DNA of 64,000 bases. Source: JACMMS01 sp043758775. Lineage in GTDB: Bacteria > Pseudomonadota > Gammaproteobacteria > Burkholderiales > Methylophilaceae. Positions within the stretch are counted from its first letter, which is position 1, and each line of letters begins with the position of its first letter. The position numbers and the translations under genes were made by a program. Below are positions 45,619 to 54,507 of the stretch, in pieces. The DNA is taken from assembly GCA_043758775.1 (NCBI GenBank), contig JAYVMU010000009.1:39148-103147 (forward strand), read 5' to 3'. The notes beneath the pieces were generated by a model. It ran no database searches. It saw nothing but the letters and a program-made list of their open reading frames with translations, and was not told the origin of the DNA.

Positions 45619-47154
45619 ATGTTACAACCTATAGCCCCAACAGAATTTAATACGCTAGCCAAAGCTGGCTATAATCGTATCCCCTTAGTACTCGAGACGT
45701 TTGCTGACCTCGATACACCGTTATCGCTCTATCTTAAACTCGCTAATCAGCCTTTTTCTTATTTGCTGGAATCCGTACAAGGTGGTGAACGCTTTGGCCG
45801 TTATTCCATCATCGGTTTGCCAGCAAAAACGCGCATAGTTGCGTATCAGCGTCGTGTTGAAGTAGTCTGTGATGGCGCTGTGACTGAAATTGCAGAAGAT
45901 ATTAATCCACTAGACTTTGTGCAAAGTTACCAGGCGCGTTTTAAAACGCCACCCAGCCATACCATGTCAGCACAAGGGTTGCCGCGCTTTATGGGCGGCC
46001 TGGCGGGTTATTTTAGTTATGAAACGATACGTTACATTGAAAAGCGTTTAGCCAATATTAGTAAGCCAGATGCGATTAATACGCCCGATGTGTTGTTAAT
46101 GGTATCTGAAGAGCTTGCAGTGGTGGATAACCTTTCAGGCAAGCTCTACTTTATTGTGTATGCTGACCCTGCACAAGCGAACGCTTACGCAACGGCACAT
46201 ACACGTTTAATTGAATTAGTAAAAATTATCAGACAGCCCGCCACTATTCCAATAGCTACTATTTTTGAATCTAAAATGGCGCATTCCGAATTTGGTGAAG
46301 CCAATTTCAAGGCGGCAGTGCAAACAGCGCAAAACTATATCTTGGACGGTGACATTATGCAAGTGGTGTTATCGCAACGCATGACACAAGATTTTGTTGC
46401 ACCGCCATTGTCGCTTTATCGCGCTTTGCGCAGCTTAAATCCATCACCTTATATGTTTTATTACGATATGGGTGACCATCACGTAGTAGGCGCTTCGCCA
46501 GAGATTCTAGTACGGCTGGAAATTGGTACGGTGACGGCGCGGCCGATTGCAGGTACGCGCCCACGAGGTAAAACGCGTGAGCAAGATTTAGCGTTAGCCG
46601 ATGAGTTGCTGGCTGACCCGAAAGAGCGCGCTGAACATGTGCAGTTGATGGATTTAGGCCGTAATGATGTCGGTCGTGTAGCGCAAACTGGCACCGTAAA
46701 AGTCACGGATAACATGATGATAGAACGTTATTCACATGTGATGCATATCGTGTCTAACGTCGAAGGTAAGTTAAAACCGAATATGGATGCGGTTGACGTG
46801 CTTAAGGCCACCTTCCCCGCAGGCACTGTAAGCGGCGCACCCAAAGTGCGTGCCATGGAAATTATTGATGAACTAGAGCCGAGCAAACGTGGAATTTACG
46901 CGGGTGCGGTGGGCTATTTAGGTTTTAATGGCGATATGGATATTGCTATTGCCATTAGAACAGGTGTCATTAAAGATAAAAAGCTCTATACGCAGGCAGG
47001 GGCTGGTATTGTGGCAGATTCTGTGCCACAAAGTGAATGGGAAGAAACGCAAAACAAAGCTAAAGCCGTTTTACGGGCAGCAGAATTAGTATTGGCTGGT
47101 CTAGATACCAACAGCGATAGTGGGAACGACAAAACAAACAGGCTTAATTGTTGA
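45619..47154 (+). CDS. trpE: Anthranilate synthase component I
   Basis: TrpE turns chorismate into anthranilate with ammonia from TrpG. The N-terminal Trp-binding region (LLESVQGGERFGRYSIIG) and the chorismate-binding C-terminal half (SPYMFYYD, GASPEILVRLE, RPIAGTRPRGKT, DLGRNDVGRV, FPAGTVSGAPKVRAMEIID) are complete. The C-terminus extends about 10 residues past the family end. Length 511. It is separated from trpG by a frameshifted c-di-GMP gene. Regulation by the upstream leader is likely. Confidence 0.96.
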   Translation: MLQPIAPTEFNTLAKAGYNRIPLVLETFADLDTPLSLYLKLANQPFSYLLESVQGGERFGRYSIIGLPAKTRIVAYQRRVEVVCDGAVTEIAEDINPLDFVQSYQARFKTPPSHTMSAQGLPRFMGGLAGYFSYETIRYIEKRLANISKPDAINTPDVLLMVSEELAVVDNLSGKLYFIVYADPAQANAYATAHTRLIELVKIIRQPATIPIATIFESKMAHSEFGEANFKAAVQTAQNYILDGDIMQVVLSQRMTQDFVAPPLSLYRALRSLNPSPYMFYYDMGDHHVVGASPEILVRLEIGTVTARPIAGTRPRGKTREQDLALADELLADPKERAEHVQLMDLGRNDVGRVAQTGTVKVTDNMMIERYSHVMHIVSNVEGKLKPNMDAVDVLKATFPAGTVSGAPKVRAMEIIDELEPSKRGIYAGAVGYLGFNGDMDIAIAIRTGVIKDKKLYTQAGAGIVADSVPQSEWEETQNKAKAVLRAAELVLAGLDTNSDSGNDKTNRLNC

Positions 47155-47172
47155 TGCAGAACCTATGGGCAC

Positions 47173-49804
47173 ATGTTACTGAGTAAGACTTTCAACATGC
47201 CTGACACATTGAGAATTTTTAGAAAAAACAAATTACTAGTTAGTAAATTACTGCTAGTTGCGATTGCTTATTTCATTACCGCCAAACTTGGCCTCATGGT
47301 GCCCTATAAAGCCTCGATTGTGACGCTGGTATGGGTGCCAACAGGCGTAGCGCTGGCTGCCATCATGCGTTGGGGTAAGGCTAGTCTGATTGCCATTTAT
47401 GTGGCATCAGTATTGGTTAATTTTTCAACTGGGGCTCCTTTATTGGCAACACTGTTTATCGCAATTGGCAATACACTAGCCCCTTATTTATCTGCCTATA
47501 TACTAAAGCGCTACGATTTCAATAATAGTTTGATTCGCGTTAAAGATATTTGGCTAATGATAACGGCTGCACTATTCGGAATGCTGGTGTCTGCAACTTG
47601 TGGCGTAGCGACTCTGTATATGTTTGGATTAATTAGCGCCGATAAACTATTCGCTACTTGGCTTACCTGGTGGGCTGGTGACACGGTTGGCATATTGTTA
47701 GCGTTGCCGCTGCTACTCAATATATCTAAGAAAAATATAACAAATTTCTGGCAGGCACGACGTAAATTTTTGACGTGGCTTGTACTTTTAATCACTGTTG
47801 AATTTGTGATGTATAAGCTATTCCCAGACTCCGATAGTCAATTTGTACTTTCAGCTTTTTTAGTCGTACCTATGCTAATTTGGGCCGCGATGCATTTCGG
47901 TATTATTGGCGCTTCTTGTGTGGTGATTGTCACCACCTCATTTGCGGTGTGGATGACAGCACAAGGCTATGGCCCCTTTTATCAACACGATGTGTCGCAA
48001 GGCGTATTTGCCTTATGGATTTTCGTGGTTACTTTGGTGGTCACGATGCTGTTGATTTCAATTGTACAATCGGAGCGTGATATTGCAGAGATTGAATTGC
48101 GAAATAATGATGAGAAATTACGCGCTGTAATAGACGGAGCACTTGATGCCATTGTGACAATGGATGAATCAGGTTGTTTAGTAGAGTTTAATCTTGCTGC
48201 AGAGCGTATATTTGGCTACAGTAAAAGTCAGGTTGTTGGTCGCTTGCTGAGTGAAGTCATTGTGCCGCCAGCTTATAGAGAACATTATAATAAAGCGCAT
48301 AAACAGTTTGAGATGACAGGTAAAAAGCACATGTTCGATCGCCGCTTAGAATTGACGGCAATGCGTGCTGATGGCACGGAGTTTCCCGTTGAACTGACCA
48401 TCACCTCGCTTAAAGACAAAGGTTTGCCATTTATTACAGGATTCATTCGTGATATTACCGATAGTAAACAGGCAGAAAAAGAAATTCATCAATTGGCGTT
48501 TTACGATGGCCTGACGGGCTTACCTAATAGGCGTTTATTTCACGACCGTCTTAATCAGGTATTGATAGCAAAATCGCGTGCTAAAAATTATGGCGCTATT
48601 TTATTTATTGACCTTGATAATTTTAAGGTGCTCAATGATTCGAGAGGTCACGACGTTGGTGATTTATTACTTATACAAATAGCGGCGCCTCTTAATGAAT
48701 GTTTACGGGCAGAAGACACCGTTGCGCGATTAGGTGGCGATGAATTTGTTATTATTTTAGAAAACCTACATGAGAACTTACAACAGTCACTAGCTTTAGC
48801 TGAGGGTGTTGCCGAGAAGGTGCTACAAGCCATTAATCAGCCCTATCTTATTAAAGGTATTGAACATCACAATTCATCAAGTATAGGTGTCAGTATTTTT
48901 TCAGCCGTGGACCAACAGGGTGATGAGGTGCTAAAACGTGCCGATACTGCAATGTATCAGGCAAAAATAGCAGGTAAAAATACCATACGCTTCTTCGACC
49001 CTGCGATGCAGATTGCGGTAGAAAAGCGTGTTGAAATGGAGCTGCAATTGCGCGGCGCTTTGTCTCGTAATCAGTTAAAACTGAATTATCAGATACAGGT
49101 GGATGACTCCGGTAAAGTTTTGGGTGTTGAAGCTTTGCTACGCTGGATGAGTAAAGATAATATCCTCGTGATGCCCTCACAATTTATTCCACTTGCTGAA
49201 GAAACGGGTTTGATTATTCCAATCGGCGATTGGGTGCTCAAGAGCGCCTGTGAACAACTCAAAGCTTGGGAAGAAAACGACTACACAAGAGATCTGCATA
49301 TTGCAGTAAACGTCAGCGTGAAACAGTTCAGGCAAGAGGATTTCGTGACTAAATTAAAAGCATTGATTGAAACTGTTGCTATTAACCCTGATATGCTAAA
49401 GCTAGAGATTACACGAAAGTGTGGCAATGGATGATATGGATGATATGGATGATACCATCGTCAAGATGCGTGATTTGCGCGCTATCGGTTTACGCTTAGC
49501 GATTGATGATTTTGGTACGGGCTACTCATCATTTTCATATTTAAGACAATTGCCTTTTTCACAAATTAAAATCGACCGCTCATTTGTCAAAGACATTACC
49601 ACTGATATGAGCGCGGAAACCATTGTGAATGCGATTGTGTTAATGACTAAAGCCATGGGCATTAAGGTGGTCGCAGAAGGCGTCGAGACCACAGCCCAGT
49701 TCGAACTACTCAAAAAACACGGCTGTAATCAGTTTCAGGGTTATCTGTTTGGTAAACCAGAGACTATAGAAGCCCTAGAAGAAAAACTTAAGAATAAAAG
49801 CTAA
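47173..49804 (+). pseudogene. MASE1-PAS-GGDEF-EAL protein, EAL domain frameshifted
   Basis: A MASE1 sensor with about eight membrane helices (residues 20-300) precedes a PAS domain (about 315-430), a GGDEF domain with RLGGDEF and an upstream RAED inhibitory site (about 505-510), then EAL beginning GVEALLRW. Translation stops at 49434 after LEITRKCGNG. The rest of EAL (AIDDFGTGYSS, KIDRSF, VAEGVET) runs from 49421 in another frame. Removing the extra C near 49414 gives LEITESVAMDD, the conserved metal-binding ES. The truncated product could still make c-di-GMP but not degrade it. It lies between trpE and trpG. Confidence 0.85.
49427..49453 (+). repeat. Three tandem copies of ATGGATGAT in the EAL reading frame
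   Basis: Nine-base units at 49427, 49436 and 49445 encode MDD three times. The frameshift lies 13 bases upstream. Two copies would give the usual spacing from the ES motif to the LRxLG helix, so one copy looks like an expansion. Confidence 0.85.
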
Positions 49805-49889
49805 TATAATCATGCTAGTATTAGAGTTAAGCTTGAGATTTGGCTTATTAAAATCACTGACAATTTAAATATTTAAAAAGTACCTTATT

Positions 49890-50456
49890 ATGCTGTTGAT
49901 GATAGATAACTACGATTCTTTTACTTATAACCTTGTGCAATATCTGGCCGAGCTGGGTCAAGATGTACAGGTCTATCGTAATGATGAAATCGATTTGCAC
50001 CAAGTGGCAGCGCTCAAGCCGCGCCATATCGTAATTTCACCGGGCCCTTGTACGCCGAATGAAGCGGGTATTTCTGTGCCTTTGATTCATGAATTCGCGG
50101 GCAAGATACCAATTTTAGGCGTTTGTCTGGGCCATCAAAGCATAGGCCAGGCATTTGGCGGCAAGATTGTGCATGCTAAACAACTCATGCATGGTAAAAC
50201 TTCGCAAATTCATCACACCAATGTTGGTGTTTTTAAAGACTTACCTAATCCTTATATCGCTACGCGTTACCATTCTTTGGTGATAGAGCGTGCAACACTG
50301 CCTGAATGTTTAGAGGTGACTGCCTGGACTGACGATAACGAGATTATGGGCGTACGGCATAAAACCTTAGCTGTTGAAGGCGTGCAGTTTCATCCAGAGT
50401 CTATCCTCACCGAGCATGGGCATGATCTGTTAAATAACTTCCTAAAAGCTTACTAA
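49890..50456 (+). CDS. trpG: Anthranilate synthase component II (glutamine amidotransferase)
   Basis: TrpG supplies ammonia from glutamine to TrpE, and this class often also serves PabB. The triad is in LGVCLGHQSIGQ (Cys about 79) and VQFHPESIL (His/Glu about 170). MLLMIDNYDSFTYNLVQYL and MHGKTS are typical. Length 188. trpD begins one base after its stop. Confidence 0.96.
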   Translation: MLLMIDNYDSFTYNLVQYLAELGQDVQVYRNDEIDLHQVAALKPRHIVISPGPCTPNEAGISVPLIHEFAGKIPILGVCLGHQSIGQAFGGKIVHAKQLMHGKTSQIHHTNVGVFKDLPNPYIATRYHSLVIERATLPECLEVTAWTDDNEIMGVRHKTLAVEGVQFHPESILTEHGHDLLNNFLKAY

Positions 50457-50457
50457 G

Positions 50458-51462
50458 ATGTTTAAGGAAGCACTAAATGAGTTGTTAAACAGCCAAGATT
50501 TATCGCACGAAACTATGTTGAGTGTCATGCGCCAAGTAATGAGTGGTGAGCTTACACCTGCGCAAATTTCAGCTTTCTTAATCGCTTTGCGTATAAAGGG
50601 CGAAACCGCGGACGAAATCGCAGCGGCAGCGATCGTGATGCGTGAGTTGTCGACTAAGGTGCATATTGCAAATACACAATACTTAGTCGACACTTGTGGA
50701 ACTGGTGGTGATGGTATTCAGACCTTTAATGTATCAACTGCAAGTGCCTTTGTTGCAGCAGCGGCTGGTGCAAAAGTGGCAAAGCATGGTGGGCGTTCAG
50801 TCTCATCCGTTTGCGGCAGTGCTGATGTGCTAGAGGCGCTGGGTGTCAATGTGAATCGCACGCCAGAACAAGTGGCTGCTAGTGTCAATACTATCGGCAT
50901 TGGTTTTATGTTTGCACCTAATCATCATAGTGCCATGAAACATACCGCATCAGTACGCCGTGAACTGGGTGTGCGTACCTTGTTCAATTTGCTAGGGCCT
51001 CTGACCAACCCCGCTTCCGCGCGTCGCCAAGTAATGGGTGTTTTTGATAAAAGCTTAACCACCAAACTCGCACATGTTTTACAAAAACTAGGTAGCCAGC
51101 ATGTCATGGTCGTACATGGTGCCGAGGGTATGGATGAGATTTCCTTTAGTGGCGATACTTATGTCGCGGAGCTTAAAAACGGTGTGGTGCAAGAATACGT
51201 ACTGCATCCCAAGCAATTTGGCTTAGGCGTATACGATGTGAAAAGCATACAAGTGAGAGATGCCGCAGAATCTAAACAAATGATCATAGCTGTGCTAAAC
51301 GGCGCGAGCGGTCCTGCACGTGATATTGTGCTGCTTAATGCGGGTGCAGCTATTTATGTGGCTGGGTTAGTCGATAGCTTGCAAGCGGGGATTGTAAAAG
51401 CGGCTGCGGTCATTGACAGTGGCGCAGCGTATGAGAAATTAGCGCAGTTGAAAGCTGTTTAA
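50458..51462 (+). CDS. trpD: Anthranilate phosphoribosyltransferase
   Basis: Adds phosphoribose to anthranilate. The PRPP loop is in DTCGTGGDGIQTFNVST (about 80-96), and KHGGRSVSSVCGSADVLEALGV, FMFAPNHHSAMKH and GPLTNPA are family motifs. Length 334. A DUF3465 lipoprotein gene starts at the very next base. Confidence 0.96.
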   Translation: MFKEALNELLNSQDLSHETMLSVMRQVMSGELTPAQISAFLIALRIKGETADEIAAAAIVMRELSTKVHIANTQYLVDTCGTGGDGIQTFNVSTASAFVAAAAGAKVAKHGGRSVSSVCGSADVLEALGVNVNRTPEQVAASVNTIGIGFMFAPNHHSAMKHTASVRRELGVRTLFNLLGPLTNPASARRQVMGVFDKSLTTKLAHVLQKLGSQHVMVVHGAEGMDEISFSGDTYVAELKNGVVQEYVLHPKQFGLGVYDVKSIQVRDAAESKQMIIAVLNGASGPARDIVLLNAGAAIYVAGLVDSLQAGIVKAAAVIDSGAAYEKLAQLKAV

Positions 51463-52023
51463 ATGAGGCTTGTACATTTTAGTCTATTATTTTTAGCCAT
51501 GTTTTTGCTTGGTTGTTCGCAGCCAAGCGATAATAGTGCTAATACTGGTACACAAGTAAGTGCAAAACAATCTGCTGCCGACGTTAAACAAGAGGCTAAT
51601 CATGCTGATAGTGTCGGCCAGAATATTGCTAATACTGGCTCAAGATTAGTAGATTCGCTATCGCCTGACTCTCCTTTAGCTACACTGCCTAGTTTGCGCA
51701 ATGTGCAAACGCTGTATACTCAGCATGCCGGCCATGTGCAGGTTGAAGATGCGGGCACCGTGGTTAAAGTGCTGGCGGATGATAATCAAGGTGCACGTCA
51801 TCAGCGATTTTTAGTTAAAGTGGTCAGTGGGCAAACTTTGCTGTTTGCGCATAATATTGATTTAGCAAATCGCGTTGAAAACCTTAATGTAGGCGATAGC
51901 GTTGAGTTTCGCGGAGAGTACATTTGGAACGAAAAAGGCGGTATCGTGCATTGGACGCATCGCGACCCACAAGGCCACCATTATGATGGCTGGATTAAAC
52001 ATAATGGCAGCACTTATCAGTAG
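51463..52023 (+). CDS. DUF3465 lipoprotein within the trp cluster
   Basis: Signal with lipobox LLGC (Cys 18), a 50-residue Ser/Ala/Asn-rich linker, then a DUF3465 domain (about 88-186: HAGHVQVEDAGTVVKVLADDNQGARHQRFLVKV, LLFAHNIDLANRVENL, GDSVEFRGEYIWNEKGGIVHWTHRDP). The fold resembles a small OB-like barrel and is predicted at a membrane surface. Function is unknown. Its start abuts the trpD stop and trpC follows by 22 bases, so it rides in the trp transcript with no evident link to tryptophan. Confidence 0.82.
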   Translation: MRLVHFSLLFLAMFLLGCSQPSDNSANTGTQVSAKQSAADVKQEANHADSVGQNIANTGSRLVDSLSPDSPLATLPSLRNVQTLYTQHAGHVQVEDAGTVVKVLADDNQGARHQRFLVKVVSGQTLLFAHNIDLANRVENLNVGDSVEFRGEYIWNEKGGIVHWTHRDPQGHHYDGWIKHNGSTYQ

Positions 52024-52045
52024 ACTCATTAACAGAACCTAATTT

Positions 52046-52834
52046 ATGTCAGATATTTTAAATAAAATTTTAGCAACCAAGCGTCAAGAAATTGCAGCTG
52101 GCAGTATGATTACATCGTTAAAAACCATGCAAGATGCGGCTTTGGCAATGCCAGATACGCGTGATTTTGTCGGCGCAATTAAAGCGAAAATTGCTGCTGG
52201 TCATGCCGCAGTGATTGCTGAAATTAAGAAAGCCAGTCCGTCTAAAGGCGTGATACGTGAGAACTTCCAGCCTGCTGAAATTGCAAAAAGCTATGAACAG
52301 GGCGGTGCAGCGTGTTTGTCAGTGCTTACTGACGTGCACTATTTTCAGGGTAGTGTCGATTACTTAAAACAAGCACGTGCAGCATGTAAGCTGCCAGTGT
52401 TGCGTAAAGACTTTATGATAGATGCTTATCAAGTGTATGAAGCACGCGCGATGGGAGCTGACTGCATTTTACTGATTGCCGCTGCGATTGATTTAGCCAA
52501 AATGCGTGAGTTAGAAAGCATTGCGCATGGCTTAGGTATGGCGGTGCTGGTAGAAGTGCATAATGGTGAAGAATTAGACTTGGCTTTACAATTAACCACA
52601 CCTTTACTCGGCATCAATAATCGCAATTTGCGCACTTTTGAAGTCACGCTTGATACAACGCTTAGTCTGCTTGAGCGTATCCCGACAGATAAAACTGTGG
52701 TGACAGAATCAGGCATTTTTACTCCTGAAGATGTGGCGTTAATGCGCCTAAATAATGTACATACATTCTTAGTGGGCGAGGCATTCATGCGCCAGCCAGA
52801 GCCAGGCCTTGAGCTGGCGCGAGTATTTTCTTAA
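52046..52834 (+). CDS. trpC: Indole-3-glycerol-phosphate synthase
   Basis: TIM-barrel enzyme of tryptophan synthesis. EIKKASPSKGVIRENF (catalytic Lys about 62), LSVLTDVHYFQGS, VLRKDFMID (Lys about 115) and TPLLGINNRNLRTFEV are diagnostic, with TESGIFTPEDV near the end. Length 262, no PRAI fusion. hemB follows 8 bases later. Confidence 0.96.
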   Translation: MSDILNKILATKRQEIAAGSMITSLKTMQDAALAMPDTRDFVGAIKAKIAAGHAAVIAEIKKASPSKGVIRENFQPAEIAKSYEQGGAACLSVLTDVHYFQGSVDYLKQARAACKLPVLRKDFMIDAYQVYEARAMGADCILLIAAAIDLAKMRELESIAHGLGMAVLVEVHNGEELDLALQLTTPLLGINNRNLRTFEVTLDTTLSLLERIPTDKTVVTESGIFTPEDVALMRLNNVHTFLVGEAFMRQPEPGLELARVFS

Positions 52835-52842
52835 AGGAATAA

Positions 52843-53844
52843 ATGATGGCTAATCAGTTTTTAGCAGTTCGTCCACGCCGTATGCGCCGCGATGAGTTCT
52901 CTCGTCGTTTAATGCGTGAAAATGTAGTAACCACTAATGATTTAATCTATCCGGTGTTTGTGCTGGATGGTCAAAATCGTGTGGAAGAAATCGCCTCTAT
53001 GCCAGGCGTACAGCGTCAAACTATCGATGTCTTACTGCAAACTGCTGCGGAATGTGTGCAACTGGGTATTCCGGCGTTGGCGATTTTCCCAGTCGTGGAT
53101 GTACCGCAAAAGAGTCTAGATGCCGCTGAGGCATATAACGCCAATGGTTTGGTACAGCGCACGGTGCAAGCATTAAAACAAGCTTTTTCGCAATTAGGTG
53201 TGATTACCGATGTCGCGCTTGACCCTTATACCACGCATGGTCAGGATGGTTTGATTGATGCTACTGGTTACGTACTTAACGATGAAACGGTAGAGGTTCT
53301 GGTCAAGCAGGCTCTGAGTCACGCAGCAGCAGGTGCAGATATTGTTGCACCGTCTGACATGATGGATGGTCGTGTAGGCGCAATTCGCAATGCGCTGGAA
53401 GAAAACGGCTACATTCATACGCGTATTCTGGCGTATTCGGCTAAATATGCCTCGGCATTTTATGGCCCTTTTCGCGATGCAGTAGGTTCGTCCACCAACT
53501 TGGGTAAAGGCAATAAAAACAACTATCAGATGGATCCGGCCAACAGTGATGAGGCGCTTAACGAAGTCGCATTGGATATTGCAGAGGGTGCGGATATGTT
53601 TATGGTCAAGCCAGGCATGCCCTATTTGGATATTGTGCGCCGCGTAAAAAACGAGTTACAAGTGCCCACCTATGCTTATCAAGTCAGTGGTGAATATGCC
53701 ATGTTAAAAGCGGCCGCACAGAATGGCTGGTTGGATGAAAAAACCTGTGTAATGGAATCGCTACTAGCATTTAAACGTGCCGGCGCAGATGGAATTTTGA
53801 CTTATTTTGCACTGGATGCGGCACGCTGGTTAAAGGTGGGCTAA
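52843..53844 (+). CDS. hemB: Delta-aminolevulinic acid dehydratase (porphobilinogen synthase)
   Basis: HemB joins two ALA molecules. The Schiff-base lysines are in LAYSAKYASAFYGPFRDA (about 205) and MFMVKPGMPYLDI (about 258). The zinc-site cysteine triad of E. coli is replaced: the segment reads DVALDPYTTHGQDG, Asp in place of Cys, the Mg-type enzyme seen in Pseudomonas. AAGGAA precedes two adjacent ATGs at 52843 and 52846. Length about 333. Confidence 0.96.
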   Translation: MMANQFLAVRPRRMRRDEFSRRLMRENVVTTNDLIYPVFVLDGQNRVEEIASMPGVQRQTIDVLLQTAAECVQLGIPALAIFPVVDVPQKSLDAAEAYNANGLVQRTVQALKQAFSQLGVITDVALDPYTTHGQDGLIDATGYVLNDETVEVLVKQALSHAAAGADIVAPSDMMDGRVGAIRNALEENGYIHTRILAYSAKYASAFYGPFRDAVGSSTNLGKGNKNNYQMDPANSDEALNEVALDIAEGADMFMVKPGMPYLDIVRRVKNELQVPTYAYQVSGEYAMLKAAAQNGWLDEKTCVMESLLAFKRAGADGILTYFALDAARWLKVG

Positions 53845-53849
53845 TTGAA

Positions 53850-54470
53850 TTAAGCCAATAGTGCGGCTAAACCAGCGGCATTTAGTTTTTCAGCATTAGC
53901 CCCATCAGCGGCATTTTTCGTTGCTACGCGCATATCATCAAAGTCAAACACGCTGAGTTTGATTAAACCATTAGGACCTTGTAAAGTAAATACTGGCACA
54001 ATTTTGCGATTACTCCCTTTTTTATCGCGTTTGCTGTCATTGATGACACGATACGACTTTTCATTAGTTTCAAACGGGATTTGCTGATTCAGTAAAAACA
54101 TCTCGACTTCTTTTAAGCTGTCAGCAAACAAATGAATATTGGTTTCAGCATAACGGCCTGCGGTACCGTCCAGCACGGCACCAGTTAGATGAGGGTTAAA
54201 TCTTTCCAGTAATTGCATGGTAATCAGCGCATCATTACGTAACAATTTGAGTTGCTCGGGTTGTTCGTCAGCAAAAAAAAGTACTTGATAGATTTTAACC
54301 TCTTCAGCTATTTCGCTATTAGTGGGCAGGCAGCTGGCATCGGTTGTGCCTAACTGCCGCCCCGCTTTTTTCTTAGCGTAGGCGTAATCTGAGATGCCTT
54401 CTTCTGCCATCATACGCGCGGCCTGTTGGGCAATGAGCTGCCTTAATTGCTGACTGTTTTCACGCGCCAT
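53850..54470 (-). CDS. Conserved protein of unknown function, nucleotidyltransferase-like
   Basis: The 206-residue soluble protein starts with a helical segment (about 1-40) with repeated Gln/Ala/Lys, then PTNSEIAEEVKIYQVLFF and a central region TGAVLDGTAGRYAETNIHLFADSLKEVEMFLLNQQIPFE (about 95-130). That region is suggestive of a nucleotidyltransferase-type fold acting on nucleic acid or nucleotides. The assignment is only by impression. Similar proteins occur beside core genes in Betaproteobacteria. It converges on hemB with 5 bases between and follows mrcA. Confidence 0.6.
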   Translation of the reverse strand: MARENSQQLRQLIAQQAARMMAEEGISDYAYAKKKAGRQLGTTDASCLPTNSEIAEEVKIYQVLFFADEQPEQLKLLRNDALITMQLLERFNPHLTGAVLDGTAGRYAETNIHLFADSLKEVEMFLLNQQIPFETNEKSYRVINDSKRDKKGSNRKIVPVFTLQGPNGLIKLSVFDFDDMRVATKNAADGANAEKLNAAGLAALLA

Positions 54471-54507
54471 AAATTGCTAATCCTAATCATGCTTATGTGC
54501 TGGTTTG

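Noticed and set aside
49421..49804. Separate short EAL-type gene starting at GTG 49421
   Set aside because: It begins in the middle of the EAL domain, lacks the first half of the fold and a ribosome binding site, and joins the upstream frame exactly after removing one base.
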